Shown here in pieces: positions 1 through 8,153 of a stretch of DNA of 64,000 nucleotides. Position 1 is the first letter of the stretch; each line of letters begins with the position of its first letter. The position numbers and the translations under genes are program-made. The stretch covers positions 7,160,001 to 7,224,000 of the forward strand of contig NZ_AP018448.1 in NCBI RefSeq assembly GCF_030294945.1. The letters are read 5' to 3'. The notes beneath the pieces were generated by a model. The model saw nothing but the letters and a program-made list of their open reading frames with translations, was not told the origin of the DNA and made no database searches. This DNA comes from Streptomyces graminofaciens (GTDB lineage Bacteria > Actinomycetota > Actinomycetes > Streptomycetales > Streptomycetaceae).

Positions 1-57
1 GGGCACCGCCTCGGCCCAACCGGATCCGGTCGCGGCGATCACGGGGCGGAGAGCCGG

Positions 58-431
58 GTGCGGCACAACAAGCGCGTCGCGGTCGCCTTCATGGACCTGG
101 CCTTCAACAAGAAGAACCCCCAGGCAGCCGTGGACCGTTACGTGGGCGCGAGTACATCCAGCACAACCCGCAGGCCGCGGACGGCACGGAGCCGTTCGTC
201 GCGTACGTGACGTGGCGGACCGCCGAGTACCCGGAGCTGAAGTTCGACTTCAAGCGGGTGATCGGCGAGAACGACCTCGTGGTGCTCCACTACCGCCGGA
301 CCCTCTCGGCGACTGACCGTGGCACCGCTGTGATGGACATCTTCCGGTTCGAGAACGGCAAGATCGTCGAGCACTGGGACGTCATCCAGGATGTCCCGGA
401 GACGTCGGCGAACGACAACACCATGTTCTGA
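58..431 (+). pseudogene. NTF2/SnoaL-like protein, frameshifted
   Basis: The reading frame starts at a GTG at 58 (VRHNKRVAVAFMDLAF) and runs to about 149. It continues one frame over from 150 (EYIQHNPQAADG) to the stop at 431. Together the two parts make a normal ~125-residue small NTF2-fold protein ending [13 protein letters not shown], typical of the SnoaL-like polyketide-cyclase/ester-cyclase family. One missing base near 149 explains the break. It may be true inactivation or a sequencing error. Members are small cone-shaped cytosolic proteins with varied catalytic roles; the substrate is unknown. It lies 29 bp upstream of the F420-type reductase gene and may share its transcript. Confidence 0.7.
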
Positions 432-460
432 GCCGAGACGACAGCACGGAGACGGGCACC

Positions 461-940
461 ATGCCTCTCATGGGCGAGTACGAGCCGAGCGCGATGAAGT
501 TGGTACGCGAGCAGGTGGAGTTGTACGAGAGCTCCGGCGGTACCGAAGGAACGACGCTGGGCAGCCTGATCGGCTGGGACGACGCGGCAAGGCGGGACCT
601 GCCTGTCGTCATCCTGACCACCCTGGGCGCGAAGAGCGGCAAGATCCGCGAGTCCCCGCTCATGCGGGTGGAGCACGACGGCTCCTACGCCGTGGTCGCC
701 TCCTCGGGCGGGGCCCCCAAGCACCCGGTCTGGTACCACAACCTGGTGGCCGACGCCCGGGTGGAGCTTCAGGACGGCCCCGTACGACAGGACATGCTGG
801 CACGCGAGGTGACCGGCGACGAGAAGACCGTGTGGTGGGCGCGAGCCGTCGTGGCGTTCCCCGACTATGCCGAGTACCAGAAGAAGACGGACCGTGAGAT
901 CCCGGTCTTCGTTCTGGAGCCGACGGCCGCAGCGCACTGA
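461..940 (+). CDS. Deazaflavin (F420)-dependent nitroreductase family protein
   Basis: 159 residues, the usual size for the Ddn/DUF385 family. Family landmarks are the strand-turn [15 protein letters not shown] (about 53-67) and [13 protein letters not shown] (83-95), which form the split-barrel F420-phosphate and substrate pocket. Known members use reduced F420 to reduce nitroaromatics, quinones or enones in the cytoplasm. The start ATG follows GGAGACGGGCACC. The gene sits just downstream of the broken NTF2-like gene, and a hairpin terminator follows the stop codon. The family call is strong; the substrate cannot be read from the sequence. Confidence 0.9.
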   Translation: MPLMGEYEPSAMKLVREQVELYESSGGTEGTTLGSLIGWDDAARRDLPVVILTTLGAKSGKIRESPLMRVEHDGSYAVVASSGGAPKHPVWYHNLVADARVELQDGPVRQDMLAREVTGDEKTVWWARAVVAFPDYAEYQKKTDREIPVFVLEPTAAAH

Positions 941-957
941 CGCGCAGACCGTTGTCG

Positions 958-985
958 TCGCCTCGCAGGGACACGTGCGAGGCGA
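958..985 (+). terminator. Hairpin terminator
   Basis: Perfect 10-bp arms TCGCCTCGCA / TGCGAGGCGA with an 8-bp loop, 18 bp after the nitroreductase stop codon. There is no T tract, as is common in Streptomyces. Confidence 0.6.
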
Positions 986-1221
986 CGGCAACGGCAATGC
1001 CAGATGTCCGGCCCCCTCGATCGTCACCAGCCGACCATCAGGGAGGAGACGAGCGGCTTCGGCCAGTCCCTCCTGGGGGTGTAGCCGGCCGATGCGTCGT
1101 CGATGACGAGCGTCGGAGCGGTGATCTTGGGTAGGTCGTTCCACCAGGTCGGATCGGGGTGGTGGATCCGGTGCACGAGCGAGGTGGCCGCGGCGAAATC
1201 GAAAGGCACCGCACTCGGCAC
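986..1221 (-). pseudogene. Alpha/beta hydrolase, C-terminal remnant
   Basis: Two minus-strand frames together encode the end of an alpha/beta hydrolase. One (1080-1221) reads VHRIHHPDPTWWNDLPKIT..PTLVI. The other (about 1000-1080) reads HPQEGLAEAARLLPDGRLVT followed by IEGAGH, the strand and catalytic-His region. A frameshift near 1080 separates them. The N-terminal half with the nucleophile elbow is absent and the last helix is lost in the adjoining terminator region. It cannot be functional. Confidence 0.65.
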
Positions 1222-1294
1222 TTCTCCGCGAGAGGGTCAGCCAGGGATTGGCGGTCTCTGGATAGCCGACCGGGAAGCAGCGACGATGGTCGGC

Positions 1295-1447
1295 ATGGAC
1301 AAGAAGGAACTGGCGGAATTCCTGCGTCGGCGGCGTGAGACGCTGCGCCCCCGCGATGTCGGCCTGGTCGAGGGCCCGCGCCGGCGCACCCAGGGGCTGC
1401 GCCGCGAGGAGGTCGCCCAGCTCGCCGGCATGTCCACCGCCCCATAG
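1295..1447 (+). pseudogene. MmyB-type XRE regulator, N-terminal stub
   Basis: 50 codons from the ATG: MDKKELAEFLRRRRETL then GPRRRTQGLRREEVAQLAGM, then a stop. This is the start of the helix-turn-helix of the widespread actinobacterial MmyB/XRE regulators, which normally continues with DYYTRLEQ and a ligand-binding domain totalling ~280 residues. The rest is missing. The cut falls within the recognition helix, so no DNA binding is expected. Confidence 0.6.
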
Positions 1448-1822
1448 GACACCAGCAGCTCACCCCCTGAGCCCGCGCATCCAGCGCCGGCGACGGACGC
1501 GTCGTGCAGCGCGTCGGGTGCGCGTGCGCCGGAAGGCGAACGGCGTGCACGATGACGTCCTGGCCGTGCTCACCACCGAGGGGCGAGGCTTAGGCCCATC
1601 TGTCGAGGTCGCCTCGGACTCGGGTCGGGTCCGGGCGCGGCCCCACGCCGTCGGCCCCGGTGATCGGCCACGCTCACACGTGCCGCTCCGGACCGGACGC
1701 CCTCGCCCGCCCGATGCACCCCTGCGCACCGGCCGACCCCTCGCTCCCCGGCAACCCGTCCCCGCGTACCCGGTGTGGATCGAGGACGGAAACGTGTACG
1801 CACAAGTGACAGGAACCCCGTG
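1448..1822. other. No recognisable gene
   Basis: Arginine-rich translations in all frames and no family motif. The last ~60 bp precede the TetR-type gene and should hold its promoter. Confidence 0.4.
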
Positions 1823-2422
1823 ATGGACGCACCGGACGACACCGCCACCGAGCGGGCCGATGCCGCCAGCAACCGTGCCCGGCTGCTGGATGCGGCCGCC
1901 CGGCTGATCGCCGAGCGTGGGGCCGAGCACGTGACGATGCAGTCGGTCGCGGAGGCGGCCGGGGTGGGAAAGGGCACCCTCTTTCGCCGGTTCGGCGACC
2001 GCGCAGGGCTCCTGCTCGCCCTCCTGGGTGAGGCCGAGGCCGAGTTCCAGGAGGCGTACACCGAAGGTCCCCCGCCGTTGGGCCCGGGCGCGCCTGCGGG
2101 GGAGCGGCTGGAGGCGTTCGGCTGTGCGCTGATCGAGCGCGTCGCCGCCGGCGCGGACCTGGGCGCCGCGCTGGGCCGCCAGGTGCTCCACGAGCGCCGC
2201 CAAGCCTCCGACACCGGCCGCGCCTTCCACCGCCACGTCTCAACTCTTCTGAAGGAAGCGGGAGTTGACGGGGACCAGGACATGCTCGCCCACGCCCTGC
2301 TCGCCTACGCGAACTTCGAGACGACGGACTACCTGCACGTCGGCTGCGGGGTCCCCGTCCCACGCCTCCAGTCCACCTGGGTGCACCTGGTGCGGCTCGT
2401 GACCCAAATCGGCGGGCCCTGA
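1823..2422 (+). CDS. TetR/AcrR family transcriptional regulator
   Basis: 199 residues starting at ATG 1823, just after AGGAACCCCGTG. The N-terminal domain has a TetR HTH at about 37-57 (MQSVAEAAGVGKGTLFRRF). The C-terminal ligand domain includes the stretch LLAYANFETTDYLHVG that is common in AcrR-like members. It should act as a cytosolic dimeric repressor of a nearby promoter. No obvious palindromic operator was found next to it. It is an orphan between decayed genes, so its target is not evident. Confidence 0.9.
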   Translation: MDAPDDTATERADAASNRARLLDAAARLIAERGAEHVTMQSVAEAAGVGKGTLFRRFGDRAGLLLALLGEAEAEFQEAYTEGPPPLGPGAPAGERLEAFGCALIERVAAGADLGAALGRQVLHERRQASDTGRAFHRHVSTLLKEAGVDGDQDMLAHALLAYANFETTDYLHVGCGVPVPRLQSTWVHLVRLVTQIGGP

Positions 2423-2426
2423 ACCT

Positions 2427-2512
2427 CGGCCTCCTGGTGGGGTGTCGGCTCTGGGTCATCCGGAACTTCCGGCCTCCTGGAGGGGTGTCGGCTGTAGGTC
2501 GTCCGGAACTTC
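2427..2512. repeat. Two tandem copies of a 43-bp unit
   Basis: The 43-bp unit beginning CGGCCTCCTGG and ending TCCGGAACTTC occurs twice in tandem (2427-2469 and 2470-2512) with a few substitutions, directly after the TetR gene. It is too few copies for CRISPR. Function unknown. Confidence 0.8.
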
Positions 2513-2541
2513 CGTACGGCAGTCCTGCGCGCCACGATCGC

Positions 2542-2690
2542 CGATCCCCGCTTGGACGTTCCGTCCGACGTTCCGTCCGACGTTCCGTCCGCCGTCGCCC
2601 GCGTCGGCGACCGCCTCTACCTGGCCAACGGCCGCATCGACACCAGCCCTGCGCCGGCCACGAAGCGCAATGTCGTTGCAGTTCCCCTCC
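2542..2690 (+). pseudogene. SMP-30/gluconolactonase-like protein, C-terminal scrap
   Basis: The open frame reads VGDRLYLANGRIDT..PAPATKRNVVAVP, resembling the last beta blade of SMP-30/gluconolactonase-like secreted proteins. Everything upstream is absent. The scrap carries a tandem 12-bp repeat (GACGTTCCGTCC x3, 2555-2590), translated as repeated DVPS. Confidence 0.4.
2555..2590. repeat. 12-bp tandem repeat x3
   Basis: GACGTTCCGTCC three times without gaps. It is in frame with the scrap around it (DVPS repeats) and looks like replication slippage. Confidence 0.8.
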
Positions 2691-2762
2691 GCCGGCCAGT
2701 GTCCGTGCGGCCCGGTGCCGCCCGTGGGGACGGGCGGGCGGCACCGGTGGCAGCGGGCCGGG

Positions 2763-3706
2763 TCAGTCGGCGACGGTGATGACGATCTTTCCCCGGGCGG
2801 TGCCGGAGGCGATGGTGGCCAGTCCCTCGGCGGCGCTCTCCAGCGGCAGCACCGTGGTCACGTCGACGGTGAGGGTGCCGGCGGCGGCCGGCTCGGCCAG
2901 CGGGGCGATGTCCTCGCGAGTGGGCGCGGCCATGACGTTGCCGCCGGTCAGGCCCTGGGCGGCCAGCGTCTGGTCGTCGGCGGCGCCGAGGGTGGAGGCG
3001 ACCTTGCCGCCCTTGCGGACCAGGTCCAGGGGCAGGGCGTCGGGGGCGTAGGCGATCAGGTCGACCAGCGCGTCGACGCCGTCGGGGTGGGCGGCCCGGA
3101 CCTGTGCGGCGACGTCGCCCCGCGTGTAGTCGATGACGGTGGCGGCGCCCAGGCTCTTCACCCGGTCGGCGTCGGCGGAGTCGGCGGTGGCGACCACGGT
3201 GACTCCCCAGGCGGCCAGGAGCTGCACGGCGTGGAGCCGACGCCCCCGCTCGCGCCGATGACCAGCACGCTCTGACCCACCTCGGCCGAGACGATGTCCA
3301 CGGCGCCCAGCGCGGCGGCTCCGGCCAGCGGCAGGGCGGCGGCGCGGGTGAAGTCCAGGCCGGCGGGCTTGGATGTGACGGAGGAGGCGGGCAGGGCGTA
3401 CTCGGCGAGCGTGCCGGCCTGGATGGGCGGGACGAACGGGATGTGGCCGACGACCTCGTCACCGGGCCGCACGTGATCGACGCCCGCGCCCACCTCGTGC
3501 ACGATGCCGGCGACGTCGCGGCCCAAGGTCAGCGGGTAGTGGTGAGCGGCCATCGCGGCCATCATCCCGGCGGCGACGGCGTTGTCGACGGCGTTGAGCC
3601 CGGCGGCCTTCACCTTGATCAGCACGGTGCCCTCGACCGGCTCGGGCACGGGCACCTCGGACAACTGCGGCTGTGCCCCGGCGGCCGGGACGTGCAGTGC
3701 GCGCAT
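2763..3706 (-). pseudogene. NADP-dependent quinone oxidoreductase (zinc-free MDR), frameshifted
   Basis: The start ATG at 3706 has a good GGGGAG site upstream. The N-terminal frame gives the GroES-like fold (LIKVKAAGLNAVDNAV, DVAGIVHEVGAGVDHVRPGD) and the nucleotide-binding motif GASGGVGS. At about 3235 the frame shifts; the rest (VQLLAAWGVTVVATAD .. ARGKIVITVAD) is in another frame to 2763. Inserting one base restores GVGS-YAVQLLAAWG and a ~314-residue protein, the normal length of zinc-independent quinone oxidoreductases/NADP alkenal reductases. Either a recent inactivating deletion or a base-calling error. Such enzymes reduce quinones or enones with NADPH. Confidence 0.8.
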
Positions 3707-4167
3707 GACGGTATCTCCCCTGCGAGTTGAGTGAGTTGGGGCGGCATCAGGGGGTGGGCCCGCCTCTGATGCCAACGTTGTGCGCGCAACGCCATGCTGG
3801 GTCAGCGACGAGGGCCGTACAAAAGGCACACGTGTGTGTGCGGCCCCGGCCCCTGGACCGGCCAGGGGCCGACCGGGACCGCTTCGGCGGCCGAAGCGCG
3901 TCCGGAAGAACCGGTCGAGATCGCGGCGGTCGGCGGGGTCGGTGACGGCAGTGGCTCCCCGGCGGCCGGGTGGGAGCGCAGACCGTCGATCTCCCGACGC
4001 GGCATGCCGTGCCTGCGAAATCGGTACTTAGAAGTAACAACCCCCCTCTCTGCGAGAAATTAACGCAAAACGGACTTAAGGTCGAGTGGTGGGGGCTGGC
4101 CCGAGATGCGGCGCCCTTGCTTCCGCGCACTGTTCCTCGTCGTACCCAACAGGAGAGGCGACCCGCC
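3707..4167. other. Intergenic region, candidate operator
   Basis: 461 bp between divergent genes with no supported ORF. It should hold promoters for the oxidoreductase (minus) and the CMD-like gene (plus). A palindrome with arms CGTTG/CAACG around a 6-bp centre lies at 3776-3791. The segment 4020-4080 is unusually AT-rich for this window and may be the plus-strand promoter. Confidence 0.45.
3776..3791. promoter_or_regulatory. Palindromic candidate operator
   Basis: CGTTG-TGCGCG-CAACG, 70 bp upstream of the oxidoreductase start. Five-base perfect arms; position and symmetry fit a repressor site, but no cognate regulator is identified. Confidence 0.35.
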
Positions 4168-4494
4168 ATGGCCACAGCATCTGAAACCCCCGTACTCGAC
4201 ACCCTCGCGGCAATGACCGTCGACTCGGTCGAGCGGTGCGGGCTTACCCCGGACACGTTCATGCTCACCCGCATCGCGGCCCTCGCCGCTTCGGACGCTC
4301 CGCCGATCTCCTACGTCTCCCACATCGACCCCGCGATCCAGGCCGGCCTGACCGCCGAGCAGGTGCAGGATGTCCTGGTCGCCGTCGCCCCCATCGTGGG
4401 CACCGCCCGCGTCATGACGGCAGCCGGCAACATCGCCAAAGCGCTCGGCATCGCGATCGCCGTCGCCGACGCCGAGGCCGAAACCAAGGGGTGA
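4168..4494 (+). CDS. Carboxymuconolactone-decarboxylase-like protein
   Basis: 108 residues, all-helical. The stretch VAVAPIVGTARVMTAAGNIAKALG (67-90) matches the core of the CMD/AhpD superfamily. The only cysteine is residue 25, so the CxxC pair of AhpD-type peroxidase reductants is absent and a thiol redox role is unlikely. The start ATG follows AGGAGAGGCGACCCGCC. Small stand-alone CMD proteins of Streptomyces are of unknown function. Family call good, reaction unknown. Confidence 0.8.
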   Translation: MATASETPVLDTLAAMTVDSVERCGLTPDTFMLTRIAALAASDAPPISYVSHIDPAIQAGLTAEQVQDVLVAVAPIVGTARVMTAAGNIAKALGIAIAVADAEAETKG

Positions 4495-4594
4495 CCAGGA
4501 GTGAGCGTAGAGACGTCGCCCTGGGTCTCTCTCGCTCCACCGGGGCCGTGCCTCTGCATCTGAGGCGTGCGGCCCCATGCGGCCGGCAACAAAG

Positions 4595-4621
4595 AACCCC
4601 CGGGTCTCCGACCTGGGGGTT
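4595..4621 (+). terminator. Hairpin resembling a tRNA terminator
   Basis: AACCCCCGGGT / ACCTGGGGGTT, one mismatch in 11 bp. It closely resembles the hairpins beside the four tRNA-Gly fragments of this window, but no tRNA sequence adjoins it. It may be an orphaned terminator of a lost tRNA end or simply the terminator of the CMD-like gene. Confidence 0.6.
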
Positions 4622-4647
4622 TGTACGCGACGTCGGTATCTCGGGCT

Positions 4648-4687
4648 CTGCCCGCGCCTGCGGCACCGGTGCCGCAGGCGCGGGCAG
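4648..4687. terminator. Perfect 40-bp palindrome, bidirectional terminator
   Basis: Two perfect 20-bp arms with no loop (CTGCCCGCGCCTGCGGCACC and its complement), 3 bp beyond the stop codon of the minus-strand fragment at 4691. Best read as the strong terminator of that gene; it can also act on plus-strand transcripts. Confidence 0.65.
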
Positions 4688-4690
4688 ACA

Positions 4691-4786
4691 TCAGTCGATG
4701 CGGGCGCAGAGGTCTTCCGTCGTCCCGTGCACCAGGCTCACGGACTTGTACCCGACGGAGCTGATGTCCATCGTGTAGACCGTTCC
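4691..4786 (-). pseudogene. C-terminal fragment of an unrecognised protein
   Basis: The minus strand reads TVYTMDISSVGYKSVSLVH then GTTEDLCARID and a stop at 4691, followed by a strong palindromic terminator. The upstream part is replaced by the end of the IS607-type element, so this looks like a gene truncated by that insertion. No family is recognised. Confidence 0.35.
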
Positions 4787-6414
4787 TAATCAGTGAGCAG
4801 GAGTGAGTCTTGGACCCATTCCTGGTCACTGCGGACACCCCGAGCGGTTTTGGATGTCCTGGTCGCCCGCGTACTCGCCGCGTCCGGCGGCACGGATCGT
4901 GTCCGTGGTCCGGGGATGCGGGGGCGGGGTCCCTCACGCTCAGGGGCACGCCGGTCGGCCTGGACGGTCCGATGCCCGTGCACATCGCTCTGGTGTGCAC
5001 GGGGCGGTGTCGTCCGTCGCCGGATCGGGTGTCCCTGGGCGCGTCGTCCGATCGCGATGCTCGCCGCATCGTGCCGGGTGGTCTTACGGTTGGGGTTGGC
5101 CATCGGCTTTTGCCAGTGCTGCGCGCCCCACTTGCTGGTGTAGGCCGGGTCCACGGCGATGATCGCGATACCTGTGGCGTCGGCCATGGAGGCCAGCCGG
5201 GCGCGGAGCCTGCCCGTCGGCATGCCGGAGATGAGCTGGCGGAATCGGCGCTTGCGCCCGTGCTTCTCTCTGGTTTTCTCGGCCTGGAAGTCGAGGTCTT
5301 CGACCGCGATGGCCGTGACGCCGCAGCTCTTGGCCCAGTTCAGCAGCCGCGTGAGGGCGTGCCGTATTTGGGCGTCGCGGCGGGGGGCGTTGCCGGACAG
5401 GTCGTAGAAGAACCGGCGCGGTCGGCCGATCGGGTTGCCGTGAGTGTCCAGGCGCCATGCGGCGAGGTGGTCGGCGTTGGTGTCCACGCCGATCACGCCA
5501 TCGGCGAGGGCGGCTTCGAGTGGGATGGTCTTGGTGGGAGGGATCTGCCAGGAGGCGTCCACGTACCAGCGCCCGCGTCGAGTGTCGTAGTGGATGCGGT
5601 AGGCCACGGCCCGGTTCGCCTCAACGCGGTCGGCCCGCTCCTGCCCCCGGTGGGGGAACCGTGCCTTCGCGGCGAGTACGTACCGGCCGTGCTTGGCGTT
5701 CGCCAGGTCGGCGAGCGGGGCCGGGAGCTTGATCGATACTTCGCCCTCGGGCGTGATGCGGATCGTCTCGTTGCCGAACCTTTTCCCTGACTCGCCGTCC
5801 GCCTGAAGAAACCAGCGCTCGGCTTCCCACCGCTCACGCCACTCGGCCTCGGTGAGCTGCGCCTTGTCGAGGTTGTGGCGGGTGCCCAGCAGACGTTTAC
5901 CGCCACGCACGACATGCACCCGGCCCGCTTCCCTCTCAGCCCGAACCTGGTCGAGCCGGTCCTCCAGCACATGCAGCCGTCGCGTCTTGTGGAACCACTC
6001 GTGCGCGGAGCGGTAGCCGCCCGGAGCCCGCTTGGTGCCCTTCTCCCCGGCCGGCAGCGACAGCCGGTGCCGGATCGTCGTGATACCGGCTTCGAGGGAC
6101 TGTACGTGTGCGGCCTGGCAGCGCCGGGCGAGCGCCCACTGGTCATGCGTGGCCTTCGTGATCGACCCGGCCCATCTGGACGACGACTCGGCCGTCAGAT
6201 CCCTCTTACGGGCCGCCCATGACTCGGTGGAGTGCTCCAGGCCGTCGGCGCAACGCGCTTTGAGGTCCTTCGAAGCGAGCGAGCCCAGGTGCGCCCCCAC
6301 CAAGCGCAGAACCTTCTCATCCCCGGGCGTGAGGTCCCCCAGCCGGGCACGTACCGCCACACCGGACGGGCCGAGCACCACGAACGGCGCGGCAATCGGG
6401 CGGAGGTCAGCCAT
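4786..6414 (-). CDS. tnpB: TnpB-like RNA-guided nuclease without zinc ribbon
   Basis: 542 residues from ATG 6414, which overlaps the recombinase stop by 8 bp and suggests translational coupling. The RuvC-like triad is recognisable: Asp in IGVDTNADH (~311), Glu in AIAVEDLDF (~372) and Asp in TTRHDAASIAIGRRA (~449). Between the last two, where most TnpB proteins carry CxxC...CxxC, this one has VDPAYTSKWGAQHW with no cysteines. The PAYTS lead-in is kept but the zinc ribbon is lost. TnpB proteins are ancestors of Cas12; they cut DNA guided by an RNA from the element end and help retain the transposon. The C-terminal ~90 residues are arginine/proline-rich and low-complexity. Full length with no frameshift. 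Confidence 0.85.
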   Translation of the reverse strand: MADLRPIAAPFVVLGPSGVAVRARLGDLTPGDEKVLRLVGAHLGSLASKDLKARCADGLEHSTESWAARKRDLTAESSSRWAGSITKATHDQWALARRCQAAHVQSLEAGITTIRHRLSLPAGEKGTKRAPGGYRSAHEWFHKTRRLHVLEDRLDQVRAEREAGRVHVVRGGKRLLGTRHNLDKAQLTEAEWRERWEAERWFLQADGESGKRFGNETIRITPEGEVSIKLPAPLADLANAKHGRYVLAAKARFPHRGQERADRVEANRAVAYRIHYDTRRGRWYVDASWQIPPTKTIPLEAALADGVIGVDTNADHLAAWRLDTHGNPIGRPRRFFYDLSGNAPRRDAQIRHALTRLLNWAKSCGVTAIAVEDLDFQAEKTREKHGRKRRFRQLISGMPTGRLRARLASMADATGIAIIAVDPAYTSKWGAQHWQKPMANPNRKTTRHDAASIAIGRRAQGHPIRRRTTPPRAHQSDVHGHRTVQADRRAPEREGPRPRIPGPRTRSVPPDAASTRATRTSKTARGVRSDQEWVQDSLLLTD

Positions 6415-7006
6415 GCTCGGCGGCTTCCAGTGCCTTGCGGGCGCGGTTCTTCGCCGACCCGCGCCCATACAGGCGGGCGCAGAACGAGGTCAGTACCTCC
6501 ATCATGTCCCGCACCAGGTCGTCTTCGACCTCGCCGTCGTCCATCACCAGCAGGCGACGGCCCGTCGCGGACAAGGCGGCCTCGACAAGCTCGACATTCA
6601 TCCGGCCGAGCCGGTCCTTGTGCTCCACCACCACACAGGTCACGTTCGGGTCGGCCAGCAGACGCCGGGCCTTGGAACGGCAGCCGTTCATCCCGGAAGC
6701 GATCTCCGCCTCCACACGAACGACTTGGTGACCGGCCTTCGCTGCCCACGCCGACAGCCGGGCGACCTGGCGTTCCAGATCGGTCTTCTGATCGTGCGAG
6801 GACACGCGGGCATACAGGCCCAGACCGCCGATGGCCTCGGGCGTGGTGTTCGCGTCGATGTTCACCAGGATCGTGCGTGGCCCGACCCGCTGAGCCGGTA
6901 CCGGCAACGTCCCTTCACGGAACCAGCGATACGCGGTCTGCGGATGCACGCCCTGCGTCTTCGCCCATTCCGTCAGATTCACACCCTGACAACGACACTC
7001 ACTCAT
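6407..7006 (-). CDS. tnpA: IS607-type serine recombinase (transposase)
   Basis: 199 residues. The N-terminal MerR-like HTH (LTEWAKTQGVHPQTAYRWFR, 11-30) is followed by a serine-recombinase catalytic domain with YARVSSHDQKTDLERQ (65-80; catalytic Ser ~69) and HKDRLGR (129-135). This order, DNA-binding domain first and short resolvase domain after, defines IS607 transposases, which move via a circular intermediate with little target specificity. Its stop overlaps the TnpB start. No defects seen. Confidence 0.92.
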   Translation of the reverse strand: MSECRCQGVNLTEWAKTQGVHPQTAYRWFREGTLPVPAQRVGPRTILVNIDANTTPEAIGGLGLYARVSSHDQKTDLERQVARLSAWAAKAGHQVVRVEAEIASGMNGCRSKARRLLADPNVTCVVVEHKDRLGRMNVELVEAALSATGRRLLVMDDGEVEDDLVRDMMEVLTSFCARLYGRGSAKNRARKALEAAEHG

Positions 7007-7039
7007 ACATGGTTACGCTCGCTTACCCGACTTCACGGA

Positions 7040-7660
7040 CCAGCAGGTGGAGACCCCTCACCATCCCGCTCGGCTCCCGCGTCACCCGGCCGATCTCGTT
7101 CACCGCGCCGGCCAGCGGCTCCCGCGTGTACCTGGTGCTGTCGACCACGAAGTCGGGCAGTACCACGTTCACCGACTCGGTCGAGTACCTCAAGCTGGGC
7201 AACTCGTCGAGCAACGTGGACGACGCCGCCACCACGGTGACGTACAACGGCAGTTGGAGCCACACGAGCAACGAGAGCGGCCCCTACGCCGGCACGACTC
7301 CTACAGTGACACCACGGGTGACACGGCGACGCTGAGCTTCGTCGGTACCGGCGTCACGCTGCGCGCCGTGACCGCGCCGAGCCATGGCATGGTGAGCGTC
7401 TCCATCGACGGTGGGGCCGAGGCGCTGGTCGACCTGTACTCGGCGGCGCGCACCGGCGACGTCTCGGTGTGGACCGGCCCCCGGCTCACCTCCGGCAAGC
7501 ACACGATCCGGGTGCGCGTCACCGGCACCAAGCGGGACGCCGCGACGCACGACTGGGCCACCGTCGACCGCTTCGAGATTCGCCAACCAACCGGTGGCGG
7601 GCACGAACTACCGCATCGCCAACCGCCACAGCGGCAAGCCGCTCGGCGTGGCCTGTCGTG
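7040..7660 (+). pseudogene. Secreted carbohydrate-binding protein, 5'-truncated and frameshifted
   Basis: Three frames carry one protein. 7065-7305 encodes a jelly-roll module (PLGSRVTRPISFTAP .. TVTYNGSWSHTSNESGPYAG). 7305-7590 gives TATLSFVGTGVTLRAVTAP and DWATVDRFEI, a galactose-binding-like module. About 7590-7650 gives VAGTNYRIANRHSGKPLGVA, the first strand of a ricin-type beta-trefoil. Frameshifts lie near 7305 and 7590. The N-terminus is cut off by the IS607-type element and the C-terminus by a hexanucleotide expansion. It was probably a large extracellular glycoside hydrolase or lectin. Confidence 0.65.
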
Positions 7661-7675
7661 TCGTCGCTCCCTGGC

Positions 7676-7742
7676 GCCGAAGCCGAAGCCGAAGCCGAAG
7701 CCGAAGCCGAAGCCGAAGCCGAAGCCGAAGCCGAAGCCGAAG
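7676..7742. repeat. Hexanucleotide microsatellite (GCCGAA)11
   Basis: Eleven perfect copies of GCCGAA plus one base. Depending on frame it reads as alternating Lys-Pro, Ala-Glu or Leu-Arg. It sits exactly where the beta-trefoil frame breaks off and looks like a slippage expansion. Confidence 0.9.
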
Positions 7743-8153
7743 GTGGTTCAGAGGATCCTGAACGTCGTCGTCGCGGCCAGAGCCGCCCGCTTGGCGATTT
7801 GTTTCATGAAATTCGCCACCTTTCGGAAGCCGACAAAGAGCGAATCGGTATCGACTGTCAATGCGAGCCGGTGGTGGACCAGGTTGCTTCGCCGCGGCAG
7901 AGTTTTTCGAGTTTTGCCCTTTGGGGCAACTTCGATGGCGGAACGGGCATGAACCGCGACGGTCGCCAGGTCATGAGGGCCTGTCAGCTTGCTGCCGGAT
8001 CCCGAGTTCTCGTACGCGGCCACAGTGAGGAGCCTGGCTGTCGGAAAAAGTTCTGCGGTACACCGAACCTCCCCCGGGCATTGCACATCTTCAGGTGTGT
8101 AGGCGCGCACTGACCTCGCGCGCCGATTCTTATTCGAGGGGAACTGGAAATTC
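7743..8153. other. Gene-poor region, possible start of a lost exported peptide
   Basis: On the minus strand an ATG at 7808, preceded by GAAAGGTGGCGAATTTC, opens MKQIAKRAALAATTTF, the look of a signal peptide. It runs into the (GCCGAA)n repeat after ~20 codons. The rest is comparatively AT-rich with no supported ORF and should include the promoter of the DUF4232 gene. Confidence 0.4.

Larger units (their letters stand above)
4786..7015 (-). mobile_element. IS607-family insertion element
   Basis: Two overlapping minus-strand genes, a serine recombinase (transposase) and a TnpB, make a ~2.2-kb IS607-type unit. IS607 elements have no terminal inverted repeats, so the ends given are gene boundaries and the true ends lie a few tens of bases outside. 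The element separates a truncated minus-strand gene (left) from a 5'-less carbohydrate-binding protein (right). The region just 3' of tnpB (about 4700-4900, minus) is where a guide omega-RNA would be expected by analogy. Confidence 0.8.

Noticed and set aside
4595..4621. Fifth att site
   Set aside because: The hairpin resembles those beside the tRNA fragments, but no tRNA sequence adjoins it.
7676..7742. CRISPR-like array
   Set aside because: Uninterrupted 6-bp units without spacers; a microsatellite, not CRISPR. No cas genes or spaced repeats were seen anywhere in the window.
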